Shown here: positions 1 through 6,180 of the stretch, piece after piece
Layout of the letters: each line of letters opens with the position of its first letter
How positions within the stretch are numbered: position 1 is the stretch's first letter
DNA from: an uncultured Rhodobacterales bacterium
GTDB taxonomy: Bacteria > Pseudomonadota > Alphaproteobacteria > Rhodobacterales > Rhodobacteraceae
Length of the DNA stretch: 19,889 nucleotides
Assembly: GCA_937901055.1 (NCBI GenBank)
Contig: CALCGO010000442.1
Coordinates: 1 to 19,889 of the forward strand
Reading direction: 5' to 3'
Program-made: the position numbers and the translations under genes
Notes under the pieces: generated by a model
What the model was told of the DNA's origin: nothing
The model's database searches: none
Seen by the model: only the letters and a program-made list of their open reading frames with translations

Positions 1-362
1 ACCCTTGGCATATGGTTACCGTAGCCATCGTTGCGGCCTGTCGTACCCACGGCCTTCTACCAGTTGACGGACCGTTCGGCGATTTCTCGGATGATGCAGG
101 CTTCACGGCCCAAGCACGACGCTCCGCAACGCTTGGCATGGTTGGCAAATGGGCGATACACCCCAAGCAAATCACGCTAGCCAACGAAGTATTCACCCCG
201 TCGGAAGCCCAAATCACCGAAGCGCGTGAAATCCTCGCGGCAATGGCCGTCGCCACAGCCGAAGGGCAGGGCGCTGCTGTTTACAAAGGCCGTCTTATTG
301 ATATCGCGTCGATCAAGCAGGCCGAAGTCATTGTGAAACAGGCCGAAATGATCGCTGGGTAA
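1..362 (+). CDS. mcl1: L-malyl-CoA/beta-methylmalyl-CoA lyase, C-terminal part (5' end cut by window)
   Basis: The reading frame is already open at the window edge (first full codon at position 3, reading P-W-H before the first in-frame ATG at 12), so the ATG at 12 is internal and the gene starts to the left. About 119 residues remain of a protein usually near 318. They closely match the C-terminal third of Rhodobacter Mcl1, a HpcH/HpaI (CitE-like) aldolase: the segment GPFGDFSDD, then LGMVGKWAIHPKQ, ANEVFTPSE and the tail VYKGRLIDIASIKQAEVI. The family cleaves L-malyl-CoA to acetyl-CoA and glyoxylate and beta-methylmalyl-CoA to propionyl-CoA and glyoxylate, in the ethylmalonyl-CoA route of acetate assimilation; it is cytoplasmic. 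The stop lies 7 bases from the convergent gene at 370. A different CitE-like lyase cannot be fully excluded from the tail alone. Confidence 0.88.
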   Translation, partial: PWHMVTVAIVAACRTHGLLPVDGPFGDFSDDAGFTAQARRSATLGMVGKWAIHPKQITLANEVFTPSEAQITEAREILAAMAVATAEGQGAAVYKGRLIDIASIKQAEVIVKQAEMIAG

Positions 363-369
363 CGCATCC

Positions 370-762
370 CTAACGGTTCGGCTCAGGCCATTTCCACGCA
401 GTCCACATGATCAGAAGAACGCACAGAACCTCGATTGTGGCCAGTAAAATGTAATGCGGTAAAAGCGAGCCACCGCCGACAACAAAGACAATCACAATAG
501 CGCCCGCCGCGATATTTGCGCGGCGGTTCGCCTTATAATCCAGCATTCTGGACATGAAAATCATGCCCACAGGAATCTGAATAAAGATCGCACCGATCAA
601 CATCAGCAGCGGAATCGACGTATCTCCGGCGAATGCGGCCAGTTCCTCTTCGATACCGGGGATATTCAGCGACAGAATATCCGCATATGCCATGTTGAAC
701 ATCACCACGATCCACAATGTCGAAAGCTTGATCTTCACATCCATTTTGTCAGATTTTTGCAT
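370..762 (-). CDS. small four-helix membrane protein (DUF6326-like)
   Basis: A 130-residue protein with four clear hydrophobic segments: about residues 13-33, 49-72, 84-101 and 104-125. A short basic stretch (YKANRRAN) lies between helices 2 and 3, which suggests a cytoplasmic loop. The opening after the basic N-terminus (LSTLWIVVMFNMAYADILSL) resembles small membrane proteins of the DUF6326 type, from memory and not certain. No enzymatic motif is visible and I assign no function. Two starts are possible: ATG at 762, or ATG at 744 giving MDVKIKL. Neither has a strong ribosome binding site, and the longer form was kept. The gene is single, convergent with the malyl-CoA lyase gene and divergent from accA. 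A short inverted repeat (ACTAT-CA-ATAGT) lies just before its start. Confidence 0.7.
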   Translation of the reverse strand: MQKSDKMDVKIKLSTLWIVVMFNMAYADILSLNIPGIEEELAAFAGDTSIPLLMLIGAIFIQIPVGMIFMSRMLDYKANRRANIAAGAIVIVFVVGGGSLLPHYILLATIEVLCVLLIMWTAWKWPEPNR

Positions 763-771
763 AAAATTTTC

Positions 772-783
772 ACTATCAATAGT
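772..783. promoter_or_regulatory. short inverted repeat before the membrane protein gene
   Basis: ACTAT-CA-ATAGT, with 5-base arms and a 2-base centre, lies 10-21 bases before the ATG at 762. It could be an operator or chance in AT-rich DNA. Nothing identifies a regulator. Confidence 0.2.
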
Positions 784-867
784 TTTCCAGAAATCCCAAC
801 CACATTAGCTTGAAAGCTCTGCACCGATCAAGTGACCTGAACTGACCGCCCAAATCAAGGTTCTAAC

Positions 868-898
868 TTGCAATCCATATGTGCTGGCGTCATATAAT
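868..898 (+). promoter_or_regulatory. candidate sigma70-type promoter of accA
   Basis: A perfect -10 hexamer TATAAT lies at 893-898, with a -35-like TTGCAA at 868-873. The 19-base spacer is longer than the preferred 17. A transcript starting near 905 would have a leader of about 23 bases before the accA start at 928. The perfect -10 box is the strongest part of this call. Confidence 0.5.
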
Positions 899-927
899 CT
901 ACTAACAACTATATCTGGGCTGATAAC

Positions 928-1890
928 ATGCAAAATTTTCTCGAATTCGAAAAACCGCTTGCTGAAATCGAAGGCAAGGCCGAGGAATTGCGCGCCCTTG
1001 CGCGTCAGAACGAAGAGATGGATGTCGCCAAAGAGGCCGCCGCTTTAGACGACAAAGCGGCGTCTTTGCTCAAAGATATGTATAAAAAGTTAACCCCTTG
1101 GCAGAAATGTCAGGTGGCGCGGCACCCTGATCGCCCGCATTGCAAAGACTATATCGACGCCCTGTTTACCGAATTCACGCCGCTGGCAGGCGATCGCAGC
1201 TTTGCTGACGATCACGCCGTTATGGGCGGATTGGCGCGCTTTAACGATCAGCCCGTGGTTGTTATCGGCCACGAAAAAGGCAATGACACCAAATCCCGTA
1301 TTGAACGCAATTTTGGCATGGCGCGTCCCGAAGGCTACCGCAAGGCCGTGCGCTTGATGGACCTCGCGGATCGTTTCGGCTTGCCGGTTATTACGCTGAT
1401 TGACACCACCGGCGCTTACCCCGGTAAAGGTGCCGAAGAACGCGGGCAATCCGAAGCCATCGCGCGTTCAACCGAAAAGTGCCTCTCTATCGGTGTGCCT
1501 CTGATTGCGGTGATCATCGGCGAAGGTGGTTCCGGCGGGGCCGTAGCGTTTGCGGCTGCTGACAAATTGGTGATGCTGGAACATTCGGTCTATTCCGTGA
1601 TTTCACCCGAGGGCTGCGCATCCATTCTTTGGAAAGATGCCACCAAAATGCGCGAAGCTGCCGAAGCGTTGCGCCTGACCGCGCAAGATTTGCATGAATT
1701 AGGCGTGGCTGACGAAGTAATCGGCGAACCCGTAGGCGGCGCACAGCGCGATCCATCCGAGGCAATTGCATCGGTTGGCGAAAAGGTTTCAACCTTGCTG
1801 GAAGAGCTTGGTAAATCCGACGCCAAAGCACTGCGTTCTACGCGTCGCAAAAAGTTTCTGGATATGGGCAATAAGGCGTTGGTCGCCTAA
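928..1890 (+). CDS. accA: acetyl-CoA carboxylase carboxyltransferase subunit alpha
   Basis: A 320-residue protein of the length usual for AccA (about 319). With AccD it forms the carboxyltransferase that moves CO2 from carboxybiotin to acetyl-CoA, giving malonyl-CoA, the first committed step of fatty-acid synthesis; cytoplasmic. The N-terminal helical part (to about residue 55) is followed by the diagnostic LTPWQKCQVARHPDRPHCKD (56-75), GHEKGNDTKSRIERNFGM, the crotonase-type segment PVITLIDTTGAYPGKGAEERG (153-173, first 20 residues quoted are enough to recognise it) and the glycine-rich oxyanion segment IIGEGGSGGAVA (197-208), then SVISPEGCASILWKD. The ATG at 928 gives the family N-terminus (FLEFEKPL). 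No clear Shine-Dalgarno sequence is visible before it. It is transcribed alone, from the promoter just upstream, towards the convergent dehydrogenase gene. Confidence 0.97.
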   Translation: MQNFLEFEKPLAEIEGKAEELRALARQNEEMDVAKEAAALDDKAASLLKDMYKKLTPWQKCQVARHPDRPHCKDYIDALFTEFTPLAGDRSFADDHAVMGGLARFNDQPVVVIGHEKGNDTKSRIERNFGMARPEGYRKAVRLMDLADRFGLPVITLIDTTGAYPGKGAEERGQSEAIARSTEKCLSIGVPLIAVIIGEGGSGGAVAFAAADKLVMLEHSVYSVISPEGCASILWKDATKMREAAEALRLTAQDLHELGVADEVIGEPVGGAQRDPSEAIASVGEKVSTLLEELGKSDAKALRSTRRKKFLDMGNKALVA

Positions 1891-1910
1891 TAGTTAACGA
1901 ACGCGCCACG

Positions 1911-1974
1911 AAATCGTACATACGTGTTGTGTACGCATTGTGTACGGGTTGTGTACGCGAAAAACACGCGATTT
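1911..1974. repeat. three tandem 11-bp repeats inside an interrupted inverted repeat
   Basis: Three contiguous copies, GTTGTGTACGC (1926-1936), ATTGTGTACGG (1937-1947) and GTTGTGTACGC (1948-1958), lie in the gap between two convergent genes. They are bracketed by two nested pairs of complementary arms: AAATCG (1911-1916) with CGATTT (1969-1974), and CGTGTT (1923-1928) with AACACG (1963-1968). There is no U-run typical of an intrinsic terminator. Function unknown; it may be a transcript end structure for accA or a multi-site protein-binding region. Confidence 0.75.
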
Positions 1975-1997
1975 GCGCAAAGGTTAACGGCCGCCGC

Positions 1998-2873
1998 TCA
2001 GCGAGTCGGAACTGGCGGATCGACGCGATAATCATAGAACCCGCGTTGCGATTTGCGCCCCAGCCATCCTGCCTCGACATATTTCACCAACAGCGGGCAA
2101 GGGCGGTATTTCGTGTCCGCCAGACCGTTATAAAGCACGTTCATAATGGCCAAACAGGTGTCCAATCCGATGAAGTCCGCCAGCTCCAGCGGCCCCATCG
2201 GATGGTTGGCGCCCAGCTTTAACGAAGTATCAATACTTTCAACCGTACCGACCCCTTCATAAAGGGTATAAACGGCCTCGTTTATCATCGGCATCAAGAT
2301 ACGATTAACGATAAATGCAGGGAAATCTTCGGCGCTAGCCGAGGTCTTTCCAAGTTTGACAACCACCGCTTTCAACGTTTGGTATGTGTCGTCGTCTGTC
2401 GCGATTCCACGAATAAGTTCAACCAGTTGCATGATTGGAACCGGGTTCATGAAGTGGAACCCCATGAACCGTTCAGGTCGGTCGGTCGCCGCTGCAAGCC
2501 GTGTAATCGAGATCGACGAAGTGTTCGATGTCAGGATCGTATTCTCGCCCAGATGCGGGGCAAGGCTGGCGAAAATCTGATGCTTGATATCCTCGCGTTC
2601 GGTCGCCGCTTCGATGATCAAATCGGCCTTTCCGATCACCGAGATGTCCATCTCCATATGCAACCGCGCGAGCGCCGCATCCTTTTCCGCAGCCGTAATT
2701 TTCCCGCGCGTAACCTGACGGGCAATGTTCTTTTCGATCAATGCCTGACACGCGTCAAGAGCATCCTCCGACACATCGTTAACCATAACCTCATATCCGG
2801 CGAGCGCGAAAACATGGGCGATTCCGTTACCCATCTGACCTGCGCCGATGATCCCTACCGATTTGATATTCAT
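1998..2873 (-). CDS. 3-hydroxybutyryl-CoA dehydrogenase
   Basis: A 291-residue single-polypeptide 3-hydroxyacyl-CoA dehydrogenase of the clostridial Hbd / PaaH type, without a fused hydratase. It oxidises (S)-3-hydroxybutyryl-CoA to acetoacetyl-CoA with NAD(P), or runs in reverse, in the cytoplasm. The N-terminal Rossmann motif is GIIGAGQMGNGIAH (7-20). The CoA-binding and catalytic segments follow: SNTSS (116-120), GFHFMNPVPIMQLVE with the catalytic His140 and its partner Glu152, then the C-terminal helical domain with DFPAFIVNRILMPMINEA and GANHPMGPLELADFIGLD. All key residues are present. The ATG at 2873 follows a putative ribosome binding site (AUAGGG) that lies in a leader hairpin. In many Rhodobacterales this gene follows etfB-etfA directly; here a DUF6473-like gene on the other strand sits between them. 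Confidence 0.93.
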   Translation of the reverse strand: MNIKSVGIIGAGQMGNGIAHVFALAGYEVMVNDVSEDALDACQALIEKNIARQVTRGKITAAEKDAALARLHMEMDISVIGKADLIIEAATEREDIKHQIFASLAPHLGENTILTSNTSSISITRLAAATDRPERFMGFHFMNPVPIMQLVELIRGIATDDDTYQTLKAVVVKLGKTSASAEDFPAFIVNRILMPMINEAVYTLYEGVGTVESIDTSLKLGANHPMGPLELADFIGLDTCLAIMNVLYNGLADTKYRPCPLLVKYVEAGWLGRKSQRGFYDYRVDPPVPTR

Positions 2874-2881
2874 GGAAAAAC

Positions 2882-2917
2882 CCTATGTATGTGCACTGAA
2901 ATCCCAGTGAACATAGG
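2882..2917 (-). promoter_or_regulatory. leader hairpin overlapping the ribosome binding site of the dehydrogenase gene
   Basis: Outer arms CCTATGT (2882-2888) and ACATAGG (2911-2917) and inner arms CACTG (2894-2898) and CAGTG (2905-2909) form an interrupted 12-base-pair stem, with a 6-base loop and unequal bulges. On the minus strand the 3' outer arm ends in AUAGG(G), the only purine-rich candidate Shine-Dalgarno sequence before the ATG at 2873, so folding could hide it. Confidence 0.45.
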
Positions 2918-3028
2918 CTTTGTCGGGGATGCGGGCAACCTGTTTGTGCGCTCCGTTAACGCCCTGTCAATCTTTGCGTGAAATAGTAGGGAAGAAATCA
3001 GAATTATGGTCGTCTTTAAGGGGGTAAC

Positions 3029-3829
3029 ATGGCGTATGGCATAGCCGTCGAAGAAACAGGAGGGGTTGATTTGTACCGTTTTGGGCGCAGTAAACAGGTA
3101 TTTCGTGGGCCAAAGCCGAACTTGGGCGCACCATATCTGACCTTCATCGGTGGCTCCGAGACTTTTGGGAAATTCGTGCTGGAGCCCTATCCCAAATTGG
3201 TTGAAAGACAGTTAGGGACGACCTGTGTTAATCTGGGCACACCGGGCGCCGGCCCCGGGTTTTTCCTGAAGGACCCCGTGGTTCTTGAGACATGTTCACG
3301 CTCAACCAGATGCTGCGTTCAAGTGATGGATATAGCCCCGCTGTCAAATCGCATGTATGAAGTTTATCCGCGTAGAAACATGAGGTTACGATGTGTTTCC
3401 GGTGTGTTGCGTTCGCTGTACCCACAACTTGAATTCTCAGAGTTCAGGTATGTCTCCGCAATGATCCGTAAGCTGAAAGAAGTTGACAGCAACGCGTATA
3501 AAGTAGTGCTGGCCGAACAGCGGTCAGCGTGGTTGGCGCGAATGTTGGAGCTTCTGCAAGATATTGAAACGGCCAAGACATTGCTTTGGATACGTCAGGA
3601 AGGCAGCAAAAATTTGAACCAAACGGTGACGCAAGAAATGGTCGATGTGTTGACACCGCATGTCGACAACATCGTGACGGTACCGGTCGATGTGTCGGGA
3701 AATGTAGGCAGAAGCATGATTGTAGCGCGCAAGGACACCGGCTGGATGACGCGGACTGTGCACGCAGAAATTGCAAGCGTGATACTGGCGGAATTGCAAG
3801 CGATGCAGTCACAAAAAAGGCCCGCCTGA
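3029..3829 (+). CDS. DUF6473-like hypothetical protein
   Basis: A 266-residue protein of unknown function. It resembles a family seen mostly in Rhodobacterales and annotated DUF6473 (identified from memory of the pattern). Recognisable parts are an N-terminal YRFGRSKQVFRGPKP, a motif LTFIGGSETFGKFV (about 38-51) followed by EPYPKLVERQLG, and a VNLGTPGAGPGFFLKDP segment (about 67-84) with alternating strands as in a Rossmann or SGNH-like fold. The C-terminal half is helical and ends close to a predicted terminator. No signal peptide or membrane span is seen. The ATG at 3029 has a strong GGGGG ribosome binding site 6 bases upstream. It stands alone on its strand, between the dehydrogenase gene and etfA. 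Its stop codon lies in the loop of the etf terminator hairpin. Confidence 0.75.
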   Translation: MAYGIAVEETGGVDLYRFGRSKQVFRGPKPNLGAPYLTFIGGSETFGKFVLEPYPKLVERQLGTTCVNLGTPGAGPGFFLKDPVVLETCSRSTRCCVQVMDIAPLSNRMYEVYPRRNMRLRCVSGVLRSLYPQLEFSEFRYVSAMIRKLKEVDSNAYKVVLAEQRSAWLARMLELLQDIETAKTLLWIRQEGSKNLNQTVTQEMVDVLTPHVDNIVTVPVDVSGNVGRSMIVARKDTGWMTRTVHAEIASVILAELQAMQSQKRPA

Positions 3830-3842
3830 ATAAGCGGGCCTT
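3813..3842 (-). terminator. rho-independent terminator of etfB-etfA
   Basis: A perfect 9-base-pair stem: AAGGCCCGC (3817-3825) with GCGGGCCTT (3834-3842), and an 8-base loop. Read on the minus strand, the stem is followed by a run of six T (A-run at 3813-3818), as expected for an intrinsic terminator, 19 bases after the etfA stop. On the plus strand the stem is followed only by TTGATAAAG, so it is a weaker terminator for the convergent gene at 3029. Confidence 0.88.
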
Positions 3843-3860
3843 GATAAAGTTGTGTCTGGT

Positions 3861-4790
3861 TTAGCCTAGTGCTTCGTCTAGCGCAGGCACCGCATCGAAT
3901 AGATCAGCAACCAGACCGTAGTCTGCAACTTGGAAAATCGGAGCTTCCTCGTCTTTGTTGATCGCAACAATGACTTTGGAATCCTTCATACCAGCCAAAT
4001 GCTGGATCGCGCCGGAAATACCGATGGCGATGTACAGATCCGGCGCAACTACCTTACCTGTCTGGCCAACCTGCCAATCGTTCGGTGCGTAACCGGAATC
4101 GACCGCCGCACGGGATGCGCCAACGGCAGCTCCGAGTTTATCGGCAAGTTTTTCGATAATCGCGAAGTTCTCCTCGGAGCCAACACCACGACCACCGGAG
4201 ACCACGATACCAGCCGAAGTAAGCTCGGGGCGATCAGACGCCTGAACTTTGTCCTCGACCCATTCGGAGAGCCCAGGGTTTGCAGCAGCAGAAATGCTTT
4301 CCACAGATGCGGAACCCGTTGAGCCCGCGGCGTCGAAACCTGCAGTACGAACGGTTAACACTTTCTTAGGGTCGCCCGATTGAACCGTCTGCATGGCGTT
4401 GCCAGCATAGGTCGGGCGCTCAAATGTGTTGCCATCCGTGACACCAGTCACATCGGAAATCACCATGACATCGAGCAGGGCGGCAACGCGCGGCAAAATG
4501 TTTTTGCCTGATGCCGTTGCAGGCGCCACGATATGTTCAAAATCACCAGCCAGTGAAACGACTAGGTCAGCGATTGGCTCGGCAAGCCCGTTGCCATAAG
4601 CGGCATCGTCAGCACATAGAACTTTCGCAACACCGTCCAGCTTGGCGGCTTCATCTGCGGCACCGGAACATCCGGCGGAAGCACAAAGAACCGTGACTTC
4701 ACCCAACGCTTGTGCAGCGGTGACGGCTTTGGCGGTTTGGTCAACGGAAAGCTCGGAGCCAACGGTTTCGGCAAGAAGTAGAACAGCCAT
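3861..4790 (-). CDS. etfA: electron transfer flavoprotein subunit alpha
   Basis: A 309-residue protein of normal EtfA length. With EtfB it forms the soluble FAD-containing heterodimer that takes electrons from acyl-CoA and other flavoprotein dehydrogenases and passes them to ETF:ubiquinone oxidoreductase. The N-terminal alpha/beta domain (1-190) is followed by the FAD-binding domain with SGGRGVGS (198-205), GASRAAVDSGYAPNDWQVG, GQTGKVVAPDLYIAIGISGA (242-261, with the residues IQH just after) and VAINKDEEAPIFQVADYGLV (275-294, approximate). All are classic EtfA signatures. The ATG overlaps the etfB stop (TAATG), so translation is probably coupled. A strong terminator follows 19 bases after the stop. 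Confidence 0.97.
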   Translation of the reverse strand: MAVLLLAETVGSELSVDQTAKAVTAAQALGEVTVLCASAGCSGAADEAAKLDGVAKVLCADDAAYGNGLAEPIADLVVSLAGDFEHIVAPATASGKNILPRVAALLDVMVISDVTGVTDGNTFERPTYAGNAMQTVQSGDPKKVLTVRTAGFDAAGSTGSASVESISAAANPGLSEWVEDKVQASDRPELTSAGIVVSGGRGVGSEENFAIIEKLADKLGAAVGASRAAVDSGYAPNDWQVGQTGKVVAPDLYIAIGISGAIQHLAGMKDSKVIVAINKDEEAPIFQVADYGLVADLFDAVPALDEALG

Positions 4791-5551
4791 TAGAGGACCC
4801 CCGCTTCGTCTTTGAGTTTAGCAATCAATTCGGCAACATCCGCAACCATGACACCCGCGGAGCGCGAGGCGGGTTCGACCGTGCCCAAAATGGTTAGACG
4901 AGGGGAAACATCAACGCCGTAATCGGATGGCGTTTTCTCGTCCATTGGCTTGCGTTTTGCCTTCATGATGTTTGGCAGAGACGCGTAGCGTGGCTCGTTT
5001 AGGCGAAGGTCAACGGTAACAATCGCGGGCATTTTGACCTTGATTGTTTGTAAGCCACCGTCAACTTCGCGGGTAACGATGGCACTGTCGCCATCGATAG
5101 CCAGCTCGGAAGCATAAGTCGCTTGTGACCAACCCAGCAGCGCCGAAAGCATCTGGCCGGTGGCATTCATGTCGTTATCAATGGCCTGTTTGCCAGCCAG
5201 AACGAGACCCGGTTGCTCTTCGTCGATCACAGCTTTTAGAAGTTTGGCTACGGCTAGAGGTTCGATGTCAGTATGCACATCCTCGGACGCAACGATAAGG
5301 ATCGCGCGGTCAGCGCCCATTGCCAAAGCCGTACGCAAGGTTTCTTGCGACTGCTTCACGCCGATGGAAACCACTACGATTTCCTCGACTTTTCCGGCTT
5401 CTTTCAGGCGGATCGCTTCTTCGACAGCGATCTCATCGAAAGGGTTCATCGACATTTTAACGTTTGCCAGATCGACACCGCTTCCGTCCGCTTTGACGCG
5501 TACTTTCACGTTATAGTCGATCACACGTTTGACAGGCACAAGCACCTTCAT
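4790..5551 (-). CDS. etfB: electron transfer flavoprotein subunit beta
   Basis: A 253-residue protein of the usual EtfB length and the first gene of the etfB-etfA operon. It carries the AMP-binding region (GKQAIDNDMNATGQM, 120-134) and the conserved recognition loop LNEPRYASLPNIMKAKRKP (184-202) that docks onto client dehydrogenases such as acyl-CoA dehydrogenases. The N-terminus MKVLVPVKRVIDYNVKVRV is typical. The ATG at 5551 is preceded by TTGGAG about 10 bases upstream. The promoter must lie in the 358-base region shared with the divergent spike genes. That region holds several palindromes and a PhaR-box-like site, which would suit control by acyl-CoA or PHB metabolism (inference). Confidence 0.97.
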   Translation of the reverse strand: MKVLVPVKRVIDYNVKVRVKADGSGVDLANVKMSMNPFDEIAVEEAIRLKEAGKVEEIVVVSIGVKQSQETLRTALAMGADRAILIVASEDVHTDIEPLAVAKLLKAVIDEEQPGLVLAGKQAIDNDMNATGQMLSALLGWSQATYASELAIDGDSAIVTREVDGGLQTIKVKMPAIVTVDLRLNEPRYASLPNIMKAKRKPMDEKTPSDYGVDVSPRLTILGTVEPASRSAGVMVADVAELIAKLKDEAGVL

Positions 5552-5651
5552 TTTTGCGTAACTCCAAGTTAATGCCCCGTTAACGACGAGGACTGGGCCA
5601 ATTTAGTCGAGGTTTACCCGTTTTTCACCCTGATTGAAGTGAAAAAACGAC

Positions 5652-5665
5652 TTCTGACGTCAGAA
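5652..5665. promoter_or_regulatory. perfect palindrome TTCTGACGTCAGAA, candidate operator
   Basis: A perfect 14-base palindrome about 100 bases upstream of etfB on its own leader/promoter side. A dimeric repressor site is the natural reading, but no regulator can be named from the sequence. Confidence 0.4.
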
Positions 5666-5706
5666 TCCCCCGATATGTATCGCGACGGAGTGAAGCAGTA
5701 GTTTTG

Positions 5707-5717
5707 CTGCATTGCAA
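5707..5717. promoter_or_regulatory. PhaR-box-like site CTGC-ATT-GCAA
   Basis: It differs at one base from CTGC-N3-GCAG, the half-site arrangement described for the polyhydroxybutyrate regulator PhaR in Paracoccus and Rhodobacter. It lies 156 bases upstream of the etfB start and 193 upstream of the first spike gene. The match is from memory of the consensus; an 8-base pattern with one mismatch can arise by chance. Confidence 0.3.
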
Positions 5718-5752
5718 TAAAAACATAACGTCACGCTGAATTATTGCTGGGA

Positions 5753-5767
5753 TTAACAAATTATTTA
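5753..5767 (+). promoter_or_regulatory. CtrA-box near-match (distal)
   Basis: TTAA-N7-TTTA, one base away from the TTAA-N7-TTAA CtrA consensus, about 145 bases upstream of the spike base gene. It is in AT-rich DNA, so a chance match is plausible. Confidence 0.25.
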
Positions 5768-5847
5768 GATTTGTGCTGTAGTCATTTGCGATAGACAGGT
5801 CACAAACCAGTGCATTGCGACGCTTGTGGCCTGCGAAATCCAGAGAA

Positions 5848-5862
5848 TTAACCAGAAGTTAC
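5848..5862 (+). promoter_or_regulatory. CtrA-box near-match (proximal)
   Basis: TTAACCAGAAGTTAC reads TTAA-N7-TTAC, one base from the CtrA consensus TTAA-N7-TTAA, and lies 47 bases before the start of the spike base gene. CtrA is a known positive regulator of gene transfer agent production in R. capsulatus, so the position fits the assigned function of the downstream genes. Confidence 0.35.
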
Positions 5863-5909
5863 TGCGCGTCCGACGTTGTCGGGCCGTTTCTTCGTTGAAA
5901 GGGACTATT

Positions 5910-6176
5910 ATGGCGATTGATACATACAAAAATATGATGGGTGGACTGGAATCTCCGGCGCGTGCGGCCGCCGTGGTGACACCGGACGATCTTAATGACT
6001 TGGGAAACACGTCGCGCTCGATCTATGTCGGGACGGCAGGTGATGTTTCGGTTCACATGATCGGGCAAAGCGCACCCGTGGTATTCAAGGCCGTACCAGT
6101 GGGCATTCTGCCTATCCGCGCGGATCGGGTTTTGGCCACAGGGACTACGGCCGCCGATATTGTGGCGCTGTGGTAA
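5910..6176 (+). CDS. ghsA: GTA head-spike base protein (RCAP_Rcc01079-like)
   Basis: An 88-residue protein. It strongly resembles the short spike-base family typified by R. capsulatus Rcc01079, the base of the spikes on the gene transfer agent capsid. The pattern is an N-terminal helix, then SPARAAAVVTPDDLNDLG, SRSIYVGTAGDVSVHM, VVFKAVPVGILPIRADRVLA and TTAADIVALW. All of it is beta-rich and without signal peptide or membrane span. The ATG at 5910 was chosen because AAAGGGA lies 6 bases upstream. A GTG at 5826 would add a 28-residue tail with no family similarity. The stop is followed after 4 bases by the spike fibre gene, so the two are surely co-transcribed. Family membership is seen by eye. 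The role in binding the particle to the cell capsule comes from published work on R. capsulatus GhsA/GhsB. Confidence 0.82.
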   Translation: MAIDTYKNMMGGLESPARAAAVVTPDDLNDLGNTSRSIYVGTAGDVSVHMIGQSAPVVFKAVPVGILPIRADRVLATGTTAADIVALW

Positions 6177-6180
6177 GCGC

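Larger units (their letters stand above)
5552..5909. other. 358-base divergent intergenic region between etfB and the spike genes
   Basis: No convincing coding sequence was seen here. It holds, in order: an imperfect inverted repeat CGTTTTTCAC (5619-5628) / GTGAAAAAACG (5639-5649); a perfect 14-base palindrome (5652-5665); CGATA-TG-TATCG (5671-5682); a CTGC-ATT-GCAA site (5707-5717); an AT-rich stretch with two CtrA-box near-matches (5753-5767 and 5848-5862); and a 7-base-pair hairpin with a 3-base loop (5868-5884). It must contain promoters for both etfBA and the spike cassette. Confidence 0.8.

Noticed and set aside
1926..1958. CRISPR-like repeat array
   Set aside because: The 11-base units are contiguous, without spacers, and no cas gene is near.
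5826..5909. Earlier GTG start for the spike base protein
   Set aside because: The ATG at 5910 has a good AAAGGGA site, and the extra 28 residues resemble no spike-base protein; they also cover the CtrA-like site.
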